Position numbers and translations under genes: made by a program
Shown here: piece by piece, positions 55,108 through 63,589 of the stretch
How the letters are laid out: every line of letters begins with the position of its first letter
Numbering within the stretch: position 1 is the stretch's first letter
Notes under the pieces: model-generated
Databases searched by the model: none
The model's input: the letters and a program-made list of their open reading frames with translations, nothing else
What the model was told of the DNA's origin: nothing
Assembly: GCF_003014495.1 (NCBI RefSeq)
Contig: NZ_PYGC01000011.1
Location: forward strand, 1-64,000
Reading direction: 5' to 3'
Origin: Prolixibacter denitrificans
Lineage (GTDB): Bacteria > Bacteroidota > Bacteroidia > Bacteroidales > Prolixibacteraceae
Length of the DNA stretch: 64,000 nucleotides

Positions 55108-55428
55108 ATGAAGAAGTTATTTTTTACCGTAGCCATACTTTTCTCGATGGCCACAATATATGCAGTAAATGCCAGCCCGGTTTTTTCCGGTCGTTTGGAA
55201 ATAACGAATGTTTGGGCAAAGCCCGACTTCAGACAAATTAGCGTCAACGAACTGCCTCACGCAATTAAGGAATCGGTAAGTGAACAGTTTAAAGATGCAA
55301 CGATTACCGGGGCTTATGTGGCTAATTTGAGTGATGGAACAAAATTGTACAAAGTGATTTTGAACGTGGAAGGCCAGGAAGAATCGATCATGTTTAACGC
55401 AGATGGCTCACGGTATCAAATCAATTAA
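55108..55428 (+). CDS. PepSY-like small secreted protein, tandem copy 3
   Basis: A 106-residue precursor with a signal peptide (1-22, YAVNASP). The core ISVNELPHAIKESVSEQFKD, ITGAYVANLSDG, YKVILNVEGQEE, FNADGSRY matches the others. GGAGGAG-like purine tracts lie upstream. It is probably exported to the periplasm. Confidence 0.82.
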   Translation: MKKLFFTVAILFSMATIYAVNASPVFSGRLEITNVWAKPDFRQISVNELPHAIKESVSEQFKDATITGAYVANLSDGTKLYKVILNVEGQEESIMFNADGSRYQIN

Positions 55429-55492
55429 ATAAAAGACTCAAATCACCAGCAAATTTCTAAATATTAACAATTGTATTAAAAACGAGTTAGTT

Positions 55493-55819
55493 ATGAAAAA
55501 AGTATTAATTCCATTGGTTTTAGTTTTTGCGCTTGGCACTGGCTATGTTGCTGATGCTGCCAATTCAGTTTCAAAAACAACGAATTCATCTTTTGTAATG
55601 CAATCTGACCTCAAATTTATTTCGGTTGATGTGGCAGATTTGCCCGAAGCGGTGACCAAGGCTGTTGCCAGTGACTACAAAGATGCCAAAATCAGTCAGG
55701 GGTTCGTTGCAACTACCGAAGATGGATCAAAAGTATATAAAGTTGTTCTCCAGTTAAACGGAGAGAGCATGACTGCCATGTACAATGAGGATGGTAGTAA
55801 GTATGAGCCGGAATCATAA
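55493..55819 (+). CDS. PepSY-like small secreted protein, tandem copy 4
   Basis: A 108-residue precursor with a signal peptide (1-22, YVADAAN). It is the clearest family member: VDVADLPEAVTKAVASDYKD, ISQGFVATTEDG, YKVVLQLNGESM, YNEDGSKYEPE. Such beta-lactamase-inhibitor-like PepSY proteins are thought to bind peptides or inhibit enzymes outside the cytoplasm. The copy's exact role is unknown. Confidence 0.85.
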   Translation: MKKVLIPLVLVFALGTGYVADAANSVSKTTNSSFVMQSDLKFISVDVADLPEAVTKAVASDYKDAKISQGFVATTEDGSKVYKVVLQLNGESMTAMYNEDGSKYEPES

Positions 55820-56471
55820 CCCGGTAAGCTTTAGAGCAGTAAATTCCAATAATAAATAAAAAACCAATTGTGAAGACACGACGGACATTTACTGTTCACG
55901 AACAAACTTTAAATCGTAGATTTCTAAATACCGTTCATACTTGTATTGTTTAGTCAAAGCTGGTCCCGGGTGGTTTTCCTGGCACGGTTGGCCGCTATGG
56001 GACAGCTTCTATTGACGACACATTCAGAATTTAGGTTTAGGTTTATTATCGCAAGATGTGTCGGAAATAACAGGAATACAAAAACTTCCGGTGTAATGGT
56101 GGGATATTACCCGGTTGTTCATCCTGGTACTAACGGCACAAAATTGTTTATTGACTGCTCATGAAAGACCGGGAAAAGATGAAGGCAGCCATAAAAAAGG
56201 GGGATGGCTGCCGATTCTGCTCCCATTGTTTAAACAGAGTAACGTCAAGCGTTCTTATAAATTAGGTTTTGAGAGAATTCACTAAGGTAGGTCAGGAATC
56301 CTACCGATTTAAAGTTTTTCACATAAAAGCGGGTTGTTTGAACAATCCGCTTTTTTATTTTTTAATTGTATAATATCATTTACCTTTTGTGCGTTGAATA
56401 AAAGGGTTTCGACCTAAAAATTTTATCTTTATTCGCGAACCGATTTTTTTACCGATAATCTTTGCCTGATA
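55820..56471 (+). other. Long gene-free region ending in a terminator; possible ncRNA or 3' UTR
   Basis: About 650 bases with no supported gene; the 72-codon frame at 55946 has no family signs. A hairpin, GGCAGCCAT (56184-56192) with ATGGCTGCC (56204-56212), has the loop AAAAAAGGGGG. A full intrinsic terminator sits at 56325, more than 500 bases from the last gene, which implies a transcript covers this region. Confidence 0.5.
56325..56356 (+). terminator. Strong intrinsic terminator before the response regulator gene
   Basis: AAAAGCGGGTTGTT (56325-56338) pairs with AACAATCCGCTTTT (56341-56354) with one G-T pair and a 2-base loop region, then T-run. Confidence 0.88.
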
Positions 56472-57833
56472 TTGATGGACATGCCCCGATTACTGATTGT
56501 TGATGACGATACCTCCTTCTGCATGTTATTGCAGGGTTTTTTAAAGCGAAAAGGCTTTGATGCCGATACGGCACATGATTATGAAAAAGCCAGTCAATCA
56601 TTGGCAAAGAATTCTTATGATTTGGTTTTAACCGATTACCGCTTGCCTGATGGAACTGGCATTGATGTGTTAAAAGAAAGCAAGAAATTAGCGCCTTCCA
56701 CGGTCGTTATCCTCATTACCGCCTATTCAGATATACGTGTGGCAGTTGAAGCTGTTAAGCTGGGGGCATTTGAATATGTGACGAAGCCTGTTAATTCCGA
56801 CGAACTTTTTCACGTTATTAAAGAGGGACTGAAAAAGCGTGAAACACAGGAAAAGAAGACAAAAGAACCTGTACAGAATGGGCGAAAATTCCTGGTAGGG
56901 AACAGTGAGGAATCCAAAAGAACTGAAGAGCATATCCGCATAGTTGCACCGACCGACATTTCTGTTTTGATTATTGGCGATAGTGGCACAGGTAAAGAAT
57001 ATGTCGCCCGCCGGATTCACGAGTTGAGTAAACGGAAAAAGGCACCGTTTGTAGCGGTCGATTGTGGCGCGTTGCACCCCGATATTGCTGCCAGTGAATT
57101 ATTCGGTCACGTGAAAGGGTCGTTTACAGGAGCTGTGAACGATAAGACCGGTCACTTCGAAGCAGTGGGAGAGGGAACTATTTTTCTCGATGAGATTGGA
57201 AATCTATCCTACGATGTGCAGATGAAACTTTTGCGGGCCATTCAGGAACGAATGGGCCGTAAGGTCGGTGGAAATAGTGAGTTCCCGATTAAAGCGCGGA
57301 TAATTGCAGCAACAAACGAGAATCTGAAACAAGCTGTCGACGAAGGTCGCTTCCGCGAAGATTTATACCATCGTTTGAATGAGTTTACGTTGACCTTAGC
57401 TCCTTTGCATGAAAGAGACGGTGACCTGATGATGTTTGCAGCATTCTTCCTGGAAGATGCAGTAGCGGAATTCGGAAAATCGATAATTGGATTTGACGAT
57501 GAAGTTCAACGTATTTTTACTCAATACGACTGGCCGGGTAACCTGCGCGAAATGAGGAATGTTATTCGGCGAGCTGTTCTGCTTTGCAAACAAGAGAAAA
57601 TCAACCGCGAAGTACTTCCTGAAGAAATCTACCGCAACAACTCAGTGAAAAGCCAGCCGGAAAATGCTCAACCAGTCAACGATCTGAAAGAGATTAAAAA
57701 TATTTCCGAGAAAGAGGCAATTTTGCAGGCGTTAGAGAAAACACGTTACAACAAAACCAAGACAGCCAAATTATTGGGCATCGACAGAAAAACGCTGTAC
57801 AATAAACTTCATTTGTACGACATCGAGCTCTAA
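56472..57833 (+). CDS. Sigma-54-dependent response regulator (NtrC family)
   Basis: A 453-residue regulator. The receiver domain (6-118) has the acidic pair DDD and phosphoacceptor D55 (LVLTDYRLPDG). The AAA+ domain has Walker A GDSGTGKE (169-176), the sigma-54 contact loop as GSFTGA (216-221; GAFTGA is usual), and Walker B FLDEIG. The C-terminal Fis-type HTH covers ~410-453 (KTKTAKLLGIDRKTLYNKL). It activates RNA polymerase-sigma-54 after phosphorylation. The PepSY-like array upstream is a plausible target. Its stop overlaps the convergent kinase stop. Confidence 0.95.
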   Translation: MMDMPRLLIVDDDTSFCMLLQGFLKRKGFDADTAHDYEKASQSLAKNSYDLVLTDYRLPDGTGIDVLKESKKLAPSTVVILITAYSDIRVAVEAVKLGAFEYVTKPVNSDELFHVIKEGLKKRETQEKKTKEPVQNGRKFLVGNSEESKRTEEHIRIVAPTDISVLIIGDSGTGKEYVARRIHELSKRKKAPFVAVDCGALHPDIAASELFGHVKGSFTGAVNDKTGHFEAVGEGTIFLDEIGNLSYDVQMKLLRAIQERMGRKVGGNSEFPIKARIIAATNENLKQAVDEGRFREDLYHRLNEFTLTLAPLHERDGDLMMFAAFFLEDAVAEFGKSIIGFDDEVQRIFTQYDWPGNLREMRNVIRRAVLLCKQEKINREVLPEEIYRNNSVKSQPENAQPVNDLKEIKNISEKEAILQALEKTRYNKTKTAKLLGIDRKTLYNKLHLYDIEL

Positions 57834-60301
57834 GACAATACTTCTTCGTTGATAAGTGCCCTGACATCATTCCATAACTGACTTAGTGCAATAATGGATG
57901 CGCGTATGGTATCCCGCTTAGATGGATCATCTTCGGCTGTTTCCAGATGCTTTAAAATAACGACTCCATCCGAAATGGCAAATTGCCGGAAGCCGGTCAA
58001 CATCTTATGAGCTGTTTTCCTGATTCCCGGGACATCATTTTCTTTCTCCATTTTTTTCAGCGATGCAATACTTTCGTCTGCGTTGAGGATGAATGTTTCT
58101 GTTACAGTGCGTAGCAGGCCATCGTCATCGCCTGAAAAGGTTTTGATCTCATCGAGGCTGAAACTTGCCTGTGTCCTCTCTTTTCGCTCGAGGTCTTCGA
58201 TATCTTTTCCGTTGAGGATGGAATGGAATTTTTGGGCCAGAGAAATACGGGTAAATGGTTTTGGCATGGCCCACACATTTTCTATCTGAGAAATCTCTTC
58301 CATGCGGCTTTCGCTCAGGTTGGCAGTAAGAATCAAAACCGGCGTGTACGAACTGAATTCTTTTCGAATGGTTCTGGCTAACGAAATTCCATCAGTATCC
58401 GGCATTTGTACGTCGGAAACAATCAGGTCGAAAGTCTCTTTTTTAAGATAATTCAGGGCTTCAACAGGTGTGTAGGCTGAAGTTTTTTCGCCGTTCATGT
58501 CACGAATGAGCGCTTCCAGCAACTGGTGTACCAATGGGTCATCATCAATACAAAGTACCTTCTTCCCGGCGAGGAAATCGGGCGTAATGACTTCATCCTT
58601 CAGTTGATTGCCGGTAGCTTCTTTCAGCGGAATGGTAAAGTGGAACGTACTTCCTTTGCCTTCTTCACCTTCCAGCCAAATAGCGCCTCCCATTAATTTA
58701 ATTAGTCTGCGACTGATCGAGAGTCCCAAGCCTGTACCTCCGGTCTGTTTTGTTTTCGAGTTATCGACTTGTGAGAATTCTTCGAAGATTTCCTCTTTTT
58801 GGTCTTCCGGAATACCAATACCTGTATCGGTAACGGCAAAGGAAAGTTTATGATCTTCCCGTTTGACGGTGAATTTAACGTATCCTTCCTGTGTAAACTT
58901 AATCGCGTTTCCAACCAGGTTGATGAGCACTTGTTTCAATCGCATCCGGTCGGTGCTGAAATCGGGCAGTCCTTCTTCGACTTCGAAACTGAAACCAATT
59001 TTTTTGTTCTGGGCAGCCAGCTTCATCTCTTCGAAGACTTCTTTCATCAACTCGTTCGCTTCAATCTCATCTTCGCTCAGGTTGACCATGTTTGCTTCTA
59101 TTCTCGAAAAGTCGAGAATCTCATTCACCATCCGGTGAAGGTGACGGGCTGAGCTAAGTAGCGTTTTAGCCATGTTTGCCTGGGGTTTGTCGGCCAATCC
59201 TTCAGAAAGCAATTCCGCGAAGCCAATGACAGAGGTAAGCGGTGTCCGAATCTCGTGGCTCATATTGGCAAGGAATTGCTCTTTTACTTTCAGCAATTCA
59301 TCTACCTTGTCTTTCGACGAGCGTAACTGATCGTTCAATCGGCGGCTGCGCAAAATGTCACGGTTAACCCAAAGAATGAATAAGGCAAAGATGATTAACG
59401 CCGAAATACCCAGATATATCAGTTGGTTAAAGGTTTTCCCCCGCATTTGCTCCATCTCTTGGCTCTTTACGGCGGACATGTGAAACGCTTCGTCTTCGAG
59501 CGATTGTACAACTTCCCGAATTTTGTTCATAATCTGGTTGTCAAGCTTAACCAGCTGTTGCTCCTGGGTACTCAGTGCTCTATTGAACCTTGCTTGCTGC
59601 GCCTGAAATTGTGATAGTTCCCGCTTGATTTGAATTAACGTGGAATCTTTCCGGACGTGACTCACTTTTGATGAATCGACCCGTTGCTCGATGACCGGAA
59701 CTTTATATTTTGTCGGTTCCGGTTTTTTTCCCGTAAGGAAATCTGAAAGCTTTTGGAGTGTGTTGCGTTTTATCGGAGCTCCTTTTTTCTCCATAGAGTC
59801 GACAAACGTGGAGGTGTATTTGGTCGTAGTGATTTCGTATTCCAGTGTGTCGGGAATAACACTGATCAGCTCTCCGTATTGTTTCCGGTATTGATTGATG
59901 ATGTTGATTTGAATCAGACTTTCCATCAACTGTTCTTTCTCGGCAAACAGTCCCTGGATGGTGTCAATCTGACTTAACGCCAACGAATCGTTAAAATACT
60001 GGTGCAAATCGTTTACCAATATCTCGATAGAGTCGCGCTTGTTATGGTAGAGTTCCTTGAATTTCGGATCTTCTGTGATACCGTAAATTCGGCCATATCC
60101 CTCCGCTTCAATCATTTGCGAAAGCACCCTGTTGAGAAGTACCATTTTCTGGGGGAAGCTGTCGTTATATGACTGGTTTTTGATTACCCGAACAACGCTT
60201 ACATAGCTGATACCGAAAAACAAAAGAGCAATCACAAATACAATCAGGAATCCTGCCGTCAGTTTGGCCTTTATCCACTTTTCCGGGGCATTCTTCTTCA
60301 T
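57830..60301 (-). CDS. Hybrid sensor histidine kinase with receiver and HPt domains
   Basis: From ATG 60301 the product has 823 residues. TM1 (about 13-33) and TM2 (about 293-312) bracket a ~260-residue extracytoplasmic helical sensor domain with no known family match. Then come HisKA with H349 (MSHEIRTPLTSVIGF), HATPase (NAIKFTQEG, DTGIGIPEDQKEEIFEEF, GGTGLGLSISRRL), a receiver (VLCIDDDPLV, SDVQMPDTDG) and an HPt domain with His in KTAHKMLTGFRQF. It forms a phosphorelay. The convergent response regulator, whose stop overlaps by 4 bases, is the obvious partner. Confidence 0.93.
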   Translation of the reverse strand: MKKNAPEKWIKAKLTAGFLIVFVIALLFFGISYVSVVRVIKNQSYNDSFPQKMVLLNRVLSQMIEAEGYGRIYGITEDPKFKELYHNKRDSIEILVNDLHQYFNDSLALSQIDTIQGLFAEKEQLMESLIQINIINQYRKQYGELISVIPDTLEYEITTTKYTSTFVDSMEKKGAPIKRNTLQKLSDFLTGKKPEPTKYKVPVIEQRVDSSKVSHVRKDSTLIQIKRELSQFQAQQARFNRALSTQEQQLVKLDNQIMNKIREVVQSLEDEAFHMSAVKSQEMEQMRGKTFNQLIYLGISALIIFALFILWVNRDILRSRRLNDQLRSSKDKVDELLKVKEQFLANMSHEIRTPLTSVIGFAELLSEGLADKPQANMAKTLLSSARHLHRMVNEILDFSRIEANMVNLSEDEIEANELMKEVFEEMKLAAQNKKIGFSFEVEEGLPDFSTDRMRLKQVLINLVGNAIKFTQEGYVKFTVKREDHKLSFAVTDTGIGIPEDQKEEIFEEFSQVDNSKTKQTGGTGLGLSISRRLIKLMGGAIWLEGEEGKGSTFHFTIPLKEATGNQLKDEVITPDFLAGKKVLCIDDDPLVHQLLEALIRDMNGEKTSAYTPVEALNYLKKETFDLIVSDVQMPDTDGISLARTIRKEFSSYTPVLILTANLSESRMEEISQIENVWAMPKPFTRISLAQKFHSILNGKDIEDLERKERTQASFSLDEIKTFSGDDDGLLRTVTETFILNADESIASLKKMEKENDVPGIRKTAHKMLTGFRQFAISDGVVILKHLETAEDDPSKRDTIRASIIALSQLWNDVRALINEEVLS

Positions 60302-60520
60302 CACAAATCGTTGTATTACAATATGCAATATGCCAAATATCTTCAGTAACTGAAAGAAAGTAGATTAAAAAATAAACATCGTGACGCTTTTAGTCATTAC
60401 AACCATCGACTTTTGACGGAATGGTTGTTATTAACTTATTGCATTGTTAACGAAAAGAGAGTGTTTGGACTGAAGCAAATTAGTACTTTGCAGCCGTTAA
60501 AACTGTAAAAGCCGGAAGCA

Positions 60521-61114
60521 ATGAAAAAGTTGGTCACCTATTTTCTCCAGGGCCTTTTGATGGTCGCACCGTTGGCCTTGACTATATACTTTGTTTTTGA
60601 GATTTTCGATATCACCGACGGTCTGTTGAGCACTTATCTAGATGACTGGATTGGTTTCCGTGTGCCCGGACTGGGTATTCTCATCATATTTGTTTTGCTG
60701 GTTATTCTAGGTTTTGTTGGAGAGAGCATTGTTGCAACGCCTTTCCGTAATTTTTTCAATGGAATTTTGGAGAGAACACCTTTCCTGAACCTGATTTACA
60801 CTTCGCTCAAAGACCTGTTTTCTGCTTTTGTGGGAAAGGAAAAGAAGTTCAATTCGCCGGTGATGGTTTTGATGAGTGAGTCAGAAGATATTTGGAAAGT
60901 TGGGTTTATCACCCAGGAGTCGTTGGAGGAAATCGGTTTGGAAGAGAAGGTGGCAGTGTATTTCCCGTTAGCATACAGTTTTGCCGGCGAGCTGTTTTTT
61001 GTTCCGGTAGAGCGGGTAAAACGATTGGAGATTCCTCCGGCCGAAGCCATGAAATTCATTGTCTCAGGTGGCGTTACACGAATTGATTCCAATGCTCGGA
61101 ACAATCATGAATAA
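60521..61114 (+). CDS. DUF502 membrane protein
   Basis: A 197-residue protein with two membrane helices (about 9-29 and 50-70) and a soluble domain with the DUF502 motifs TPFLNLIYTSLKDLFSAFVG, KVGFITQES and ISGGV-type end MKFIVSGGVT. The family is widespread, of unknown function, sometimes tied to envelope stability. A TACTTTG sequence at 60484-60490 could be its -7 box. It is a lone gene. Confidence 0.9.
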   Translation: MKKLVTYFLQGLLMVAPLALTIYFVFEIFDITDGLLSTYLDDWIGFRVPGLGILIIFVLLVILGFVGESIVATPFRNFFNGILERTPFLNLIYTSLKDLFSAFVGKEKKFNSPVMVLMSESEDIWKVGFITQESLEEIGLEEKVAVYFPLAYSFAGELFFVPVERVKRLEIPPAEAMKFIVSGGVTRIDSNARNNHE

Positions 61115-61127
61115 AGGAGTTTAGGTT

Positions 61128-62195
61128 TTATTCTTCGTTCATTTCGTCAACAATCCAGCCACCTCCTAAAACTTTATCGTTCAGATAAAAAGTAGCTGTT
61201 TGACCGGCAGCTTCCCTGACAATGGATTCAGAAAGCTTTACTTCAAGGTATTTTTCGTTTAGAATGTGAAGGGTTGCGGGCGTGGCTTGTTTCCGGTACC
61301 GAATCCTGACAATGATTTCCGTGTTTAAAGCGATTTCCGAATCAACTAAATGATAATCTTTCAGCAAAATTCGATCGGTCATTAAATCTTCCTGGCTTCC
61401 GATGACAACTTCATTTGCTTCGGGCCTGATGGCCGTTACGTACAATGCCTTGTTCAAATGAATACCCAAACCCCGCCGTTGCCCGATGGTATAATAAACG
61501 TATCCTTTGTGACGACCGATTATTTCTCCCGTCGTTGAAACGAAATTTCCGGGACCGGGAAGAAGCTGTTTGCTTACTAATCTCTTCTCGAGAAAGGGAC
61601 GGTAATCGCCGGGAACGAAACAAATTCCCATACTGTCCTTTTTCCCGGACACTTTTTTAAAACCTCTGTCGGCTGCAATCTTGCGCACTTCTGTTTTATT
61701 CAATTCTCCTAACGGGAAAACAATGCGCTGAAGGTATTTTTGTGGCAAATCCCAAAGAAAGAAGGATTGTTCCTTATCGGGGTCTTTTCCCCGCGAAATG
61801 AAAAATTTATCGTTGGTTTTTATGATTCGGGCGTAGTGACCGGTCGCCAAATGGGCTATGCCAAGTTCGTCCGCCTTTTGCGCGAGGTATTCCCACTTGA
61901 TGTGATTATTGCAGAATACACAAGGATTAGGAGTTCTTCCCGCCAGGTATTCATTTTCGAAATAATGAATAACGGTTTGTTCGAACTCTTCCCGGATGTC
62001 CATCACATAGTGGGGAATCTGAAGGTTCTTGGCTAATGCTTTTGCTTCCGCAACGAATTCCGGTTCCTGGTCATCATTGTCAAACATCCGGAAGGTTACG
62101 CCCGTCACTACATATCCTTGCTCTTTCAATAGCATGGCTGCTACCGAACTGTCCGCCCCGCCGCTCATCCCCAGAAGTACGCTCTTGCTATTCAT
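61128..62195 (-). CDS. mnmA: tRNA-specific 2-thiouridylase MnmA
   Basis: A 355-residue enzyme. The PP-loop is GMSGGADSS (9-17), with Ala where Val is usual. The catalytic cysteines are C92 (TPNPCVFCN) and C192 (SMGICFVPGDY). The tRNA-binding region has TGHYARI and YTIGQRRGLGI. It makes 2-thiouridine at position 34 of Lys, Glu and Gln tRNAs. It lies 29 bases downstream of the GNAT-like gene start side, on the same strand, so may share a transcript. Confidence 0.97.
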   Translation of the reverse strand: MNSKSVLLGMSGGADSSVAAMLLKEQGYVVTGVTFRMFDNDDQEPEFVAEAKALAKNLQIPHYVMDIREEFEQTVIHYFENEYLAGRTPNPCVFCNNHIKWEYLAQKADELGIAHLATGHYARIIKTNDKFFISRGKDPDKEQSFFLWDLPQKYLQRIVFPLGELNKTEVRKIAADRGFKKVSGKKDSMGICFVPGDYRPFLEKRLVSKQLLPGPGNFVSTTGEIIGRHKGYVYYTIGQRRGLGIHLNKALYVTAIRPEANEVVIGSQEDLMTDRILLKDYHLVDSEIALNTEIIVRIRYRKQATPATLHILNEKYLEVKLSESIVREAAGQTATFYLNDKVLGGGWIVDEMNEE

Positions 62196-62224
62196 CTTTG
62201 CAAAAGTAAGAGTTGACGGGAAAA

Positions 62225-63442
62225 TCAGGAAGAAGTGGTTGTCGGTTTTCTTTTCGGCATGTTTACTTTCGGAGCCCGCTTGAATTCCTTTGTCCGGTCG
62301 AAGAGGTAGCGGTAGGTGATGTGCGTTTTATAAATTTTGCCACCGATGAATTCAGCGACCTTCATCATCACCGGGTTGAAATCGCCAATCCAGTTTAACT
62401 CCAGGGTTTTGTATGGAAATGATGGTTTCATGGCTTCTTTCTCAAAGGCAATTACCATCGCACCTTCCACGCCTTTTCCCTGAAATTCGGGAACGACACC
62501 AAAGATACGTCCGATGACACGGTCAATTGATCTGGCCATTTTTAAATGATAGAGGAATCTCAGTTTATTCCACCGATTCCATTTGCCTTTGAAGCGACGA
62601 ATAATCTGCCCAATATCCGGCATCATGACGAAAAAGCCGATGGGCTGCTCGTTGTGATAGGCGAAATAAACCAACCGTTCGTCCATGATGGGGGCCATGG
62701 ATTTCAATAACTCCATGGCTTCCTTATCCGTTAATCCTTTGATTCCATTGAACTCCGCCCAGGCTTTGTTATATATTTCCTTGAAGTCATAGGCAAATTG
62801 TTTGTCGCCTTTTTCTATCATTTTTACATGATATTCGGGTTGACTAAGCAGGTAATCGGCACGTCTTCTGATGGCCGGGTGCAATCCTCCCGGCTCAAAT
62901 TTCCGCCAATAGGTATGTTGCTGGAAATAGTCCTGAAAGCCGTATGCTTCAAATAATTCACGGTAGTAGGGGAAATTATAAGGCATGTTATACACAGGCT
63001 CATGAAATCCATCAACTAAACAGCCCCAGAAGGAATCGCGCATGCCCAAACTTACCGGGCCGTCCATCGCTTCCATTCCCCGCTCTTTTAGCCACTCTTT
63101 TCCGGTGTCGAACAACATGAAAGCAGCATCTTTATCATTGATGCATTCGAAAAAACCCACACCGCCGGTTGGTTGCTCATTCTGGTCGGACGATTCTTTT
63201 TCATAAAAGGCAGCAATGCGACCAACCGTTTCTCCGGTGTCATCCTTCAAAATCCAGCATTGACTTTCGCCATGAGCTAACAACTTGTTCCGGTTCGGGT
63301 CCAATATTTCCCTTATGTCGTTATCAAGCGGGTGCGACCAGTTTTTGTCTTGCGCATAAAGCTTCACCGGAAGTGTTAGAAATTCTTTGCGGGTTGGTGC
63401 GTCGGTAACTTCAGTTAAATGGAAGGTTTGTGCCTTTTTCAT
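62225..63442 (-). CDS. GNAT-fold protein of unknown substrate
   Basis: From ATG 63442 the product has 405 residues; a longer upstream frame has atypical sequence. The N-terminal half has DLPVKLYAQDKNW-like start (LPVKLYAQDKNWSHPL), HGESQCWILKDDTGETVGRIAAFY (split at 57-80) and AMDGPVSLGMRDSFWGCLVDGF. The C-terminal half has a GNAT-like acetyl-CoA fold with GRIFGVVPEFQGKGVEGAMVIAFEKEA. The family is common in Bacteroidota as a hypothetical GNAT. The acceptor is unknown. Confidence 0.83.
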   Translation of the reverse strand: MKKAQTFHLTEVTDAPTRKEFLTLPVKLYAQDKNWSHPLDNDIREILDPNRNKLLAHGESQCWILKDDTGETVGRIAAFYEKESSDQNEQPTGGVGFFECINDKDAAFMLFDTGKEWLKERGMEAMDGPVSLGMRDSFWGCLVDGFHEPVYNMPYNFPYYRELFEAYGFQDYFQQHTYWRKFEPGGLHPAIRRRADYLLSQPEYHVKMIEKGDKQFAYDFKEIYNKAWAEFNGIKGLTDKEAMELLKSMAPIMDERLVYFAYHNEQPIGFFVMMPDIGQIIRRFKGKWNRWNKLRFLYHLKMARSIDRVIGRIFGVVPEFQGKGVEGAMVIAFEKEAMKPSFPYKTLELNWIGDFNPVMMKVAEFIGGKIYKTHITYRYLFDRTKEFKRAPKVNMPKRKPTTTSS

Positions 63443-63474
63443 GTAATCTTTGGTTTGCCTGGCAATTTGAAATT

Positions 63475-63482
63475 CAAAATTA
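63475..63482 (-). promoter_or_regulatory. Candidate -7 box for the GNAT-like gene
   Basis: The minus strand reads TAATTTTG, matching TAnnTTTG, 33 bases upstream of ATG 63442; this supports that start over the longer frame. Confidence 0.4.
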
Positions 63483-63557
63483 AAAAAAAATCGATAGTAA
63501 GAATATTGGGATGCATTTGTTGTTTGATGGCTCACTAAGCGGTCACGGATTTATCAT

Positions 63558-63565
63558 TATCTTTG
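63558..63565 (+). promoter_or_regulatory. Candidate -7 box for the serine hydrolase gene
   Basis: TATCTTTG fits TAnnTTTG, 25 bases before the ATG at 63590. No clear -33 element. Confidence 0.45.
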
Positions 63566-63589
63566 GTTTGAAACATAAAATTTTGGCAT

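Noticed and set aside
55980-55996. TGGCACGG, possible second sigma-54 promoter
   Set aside because: The -12 GC is out of register by one base, and no gene follows within 450 bases.
55946-56164. 72-codon frame after the PepSY array
   Set aside because: Starts with an atypical sequence, shows no family signs and lies in a region better explained as non-coding.
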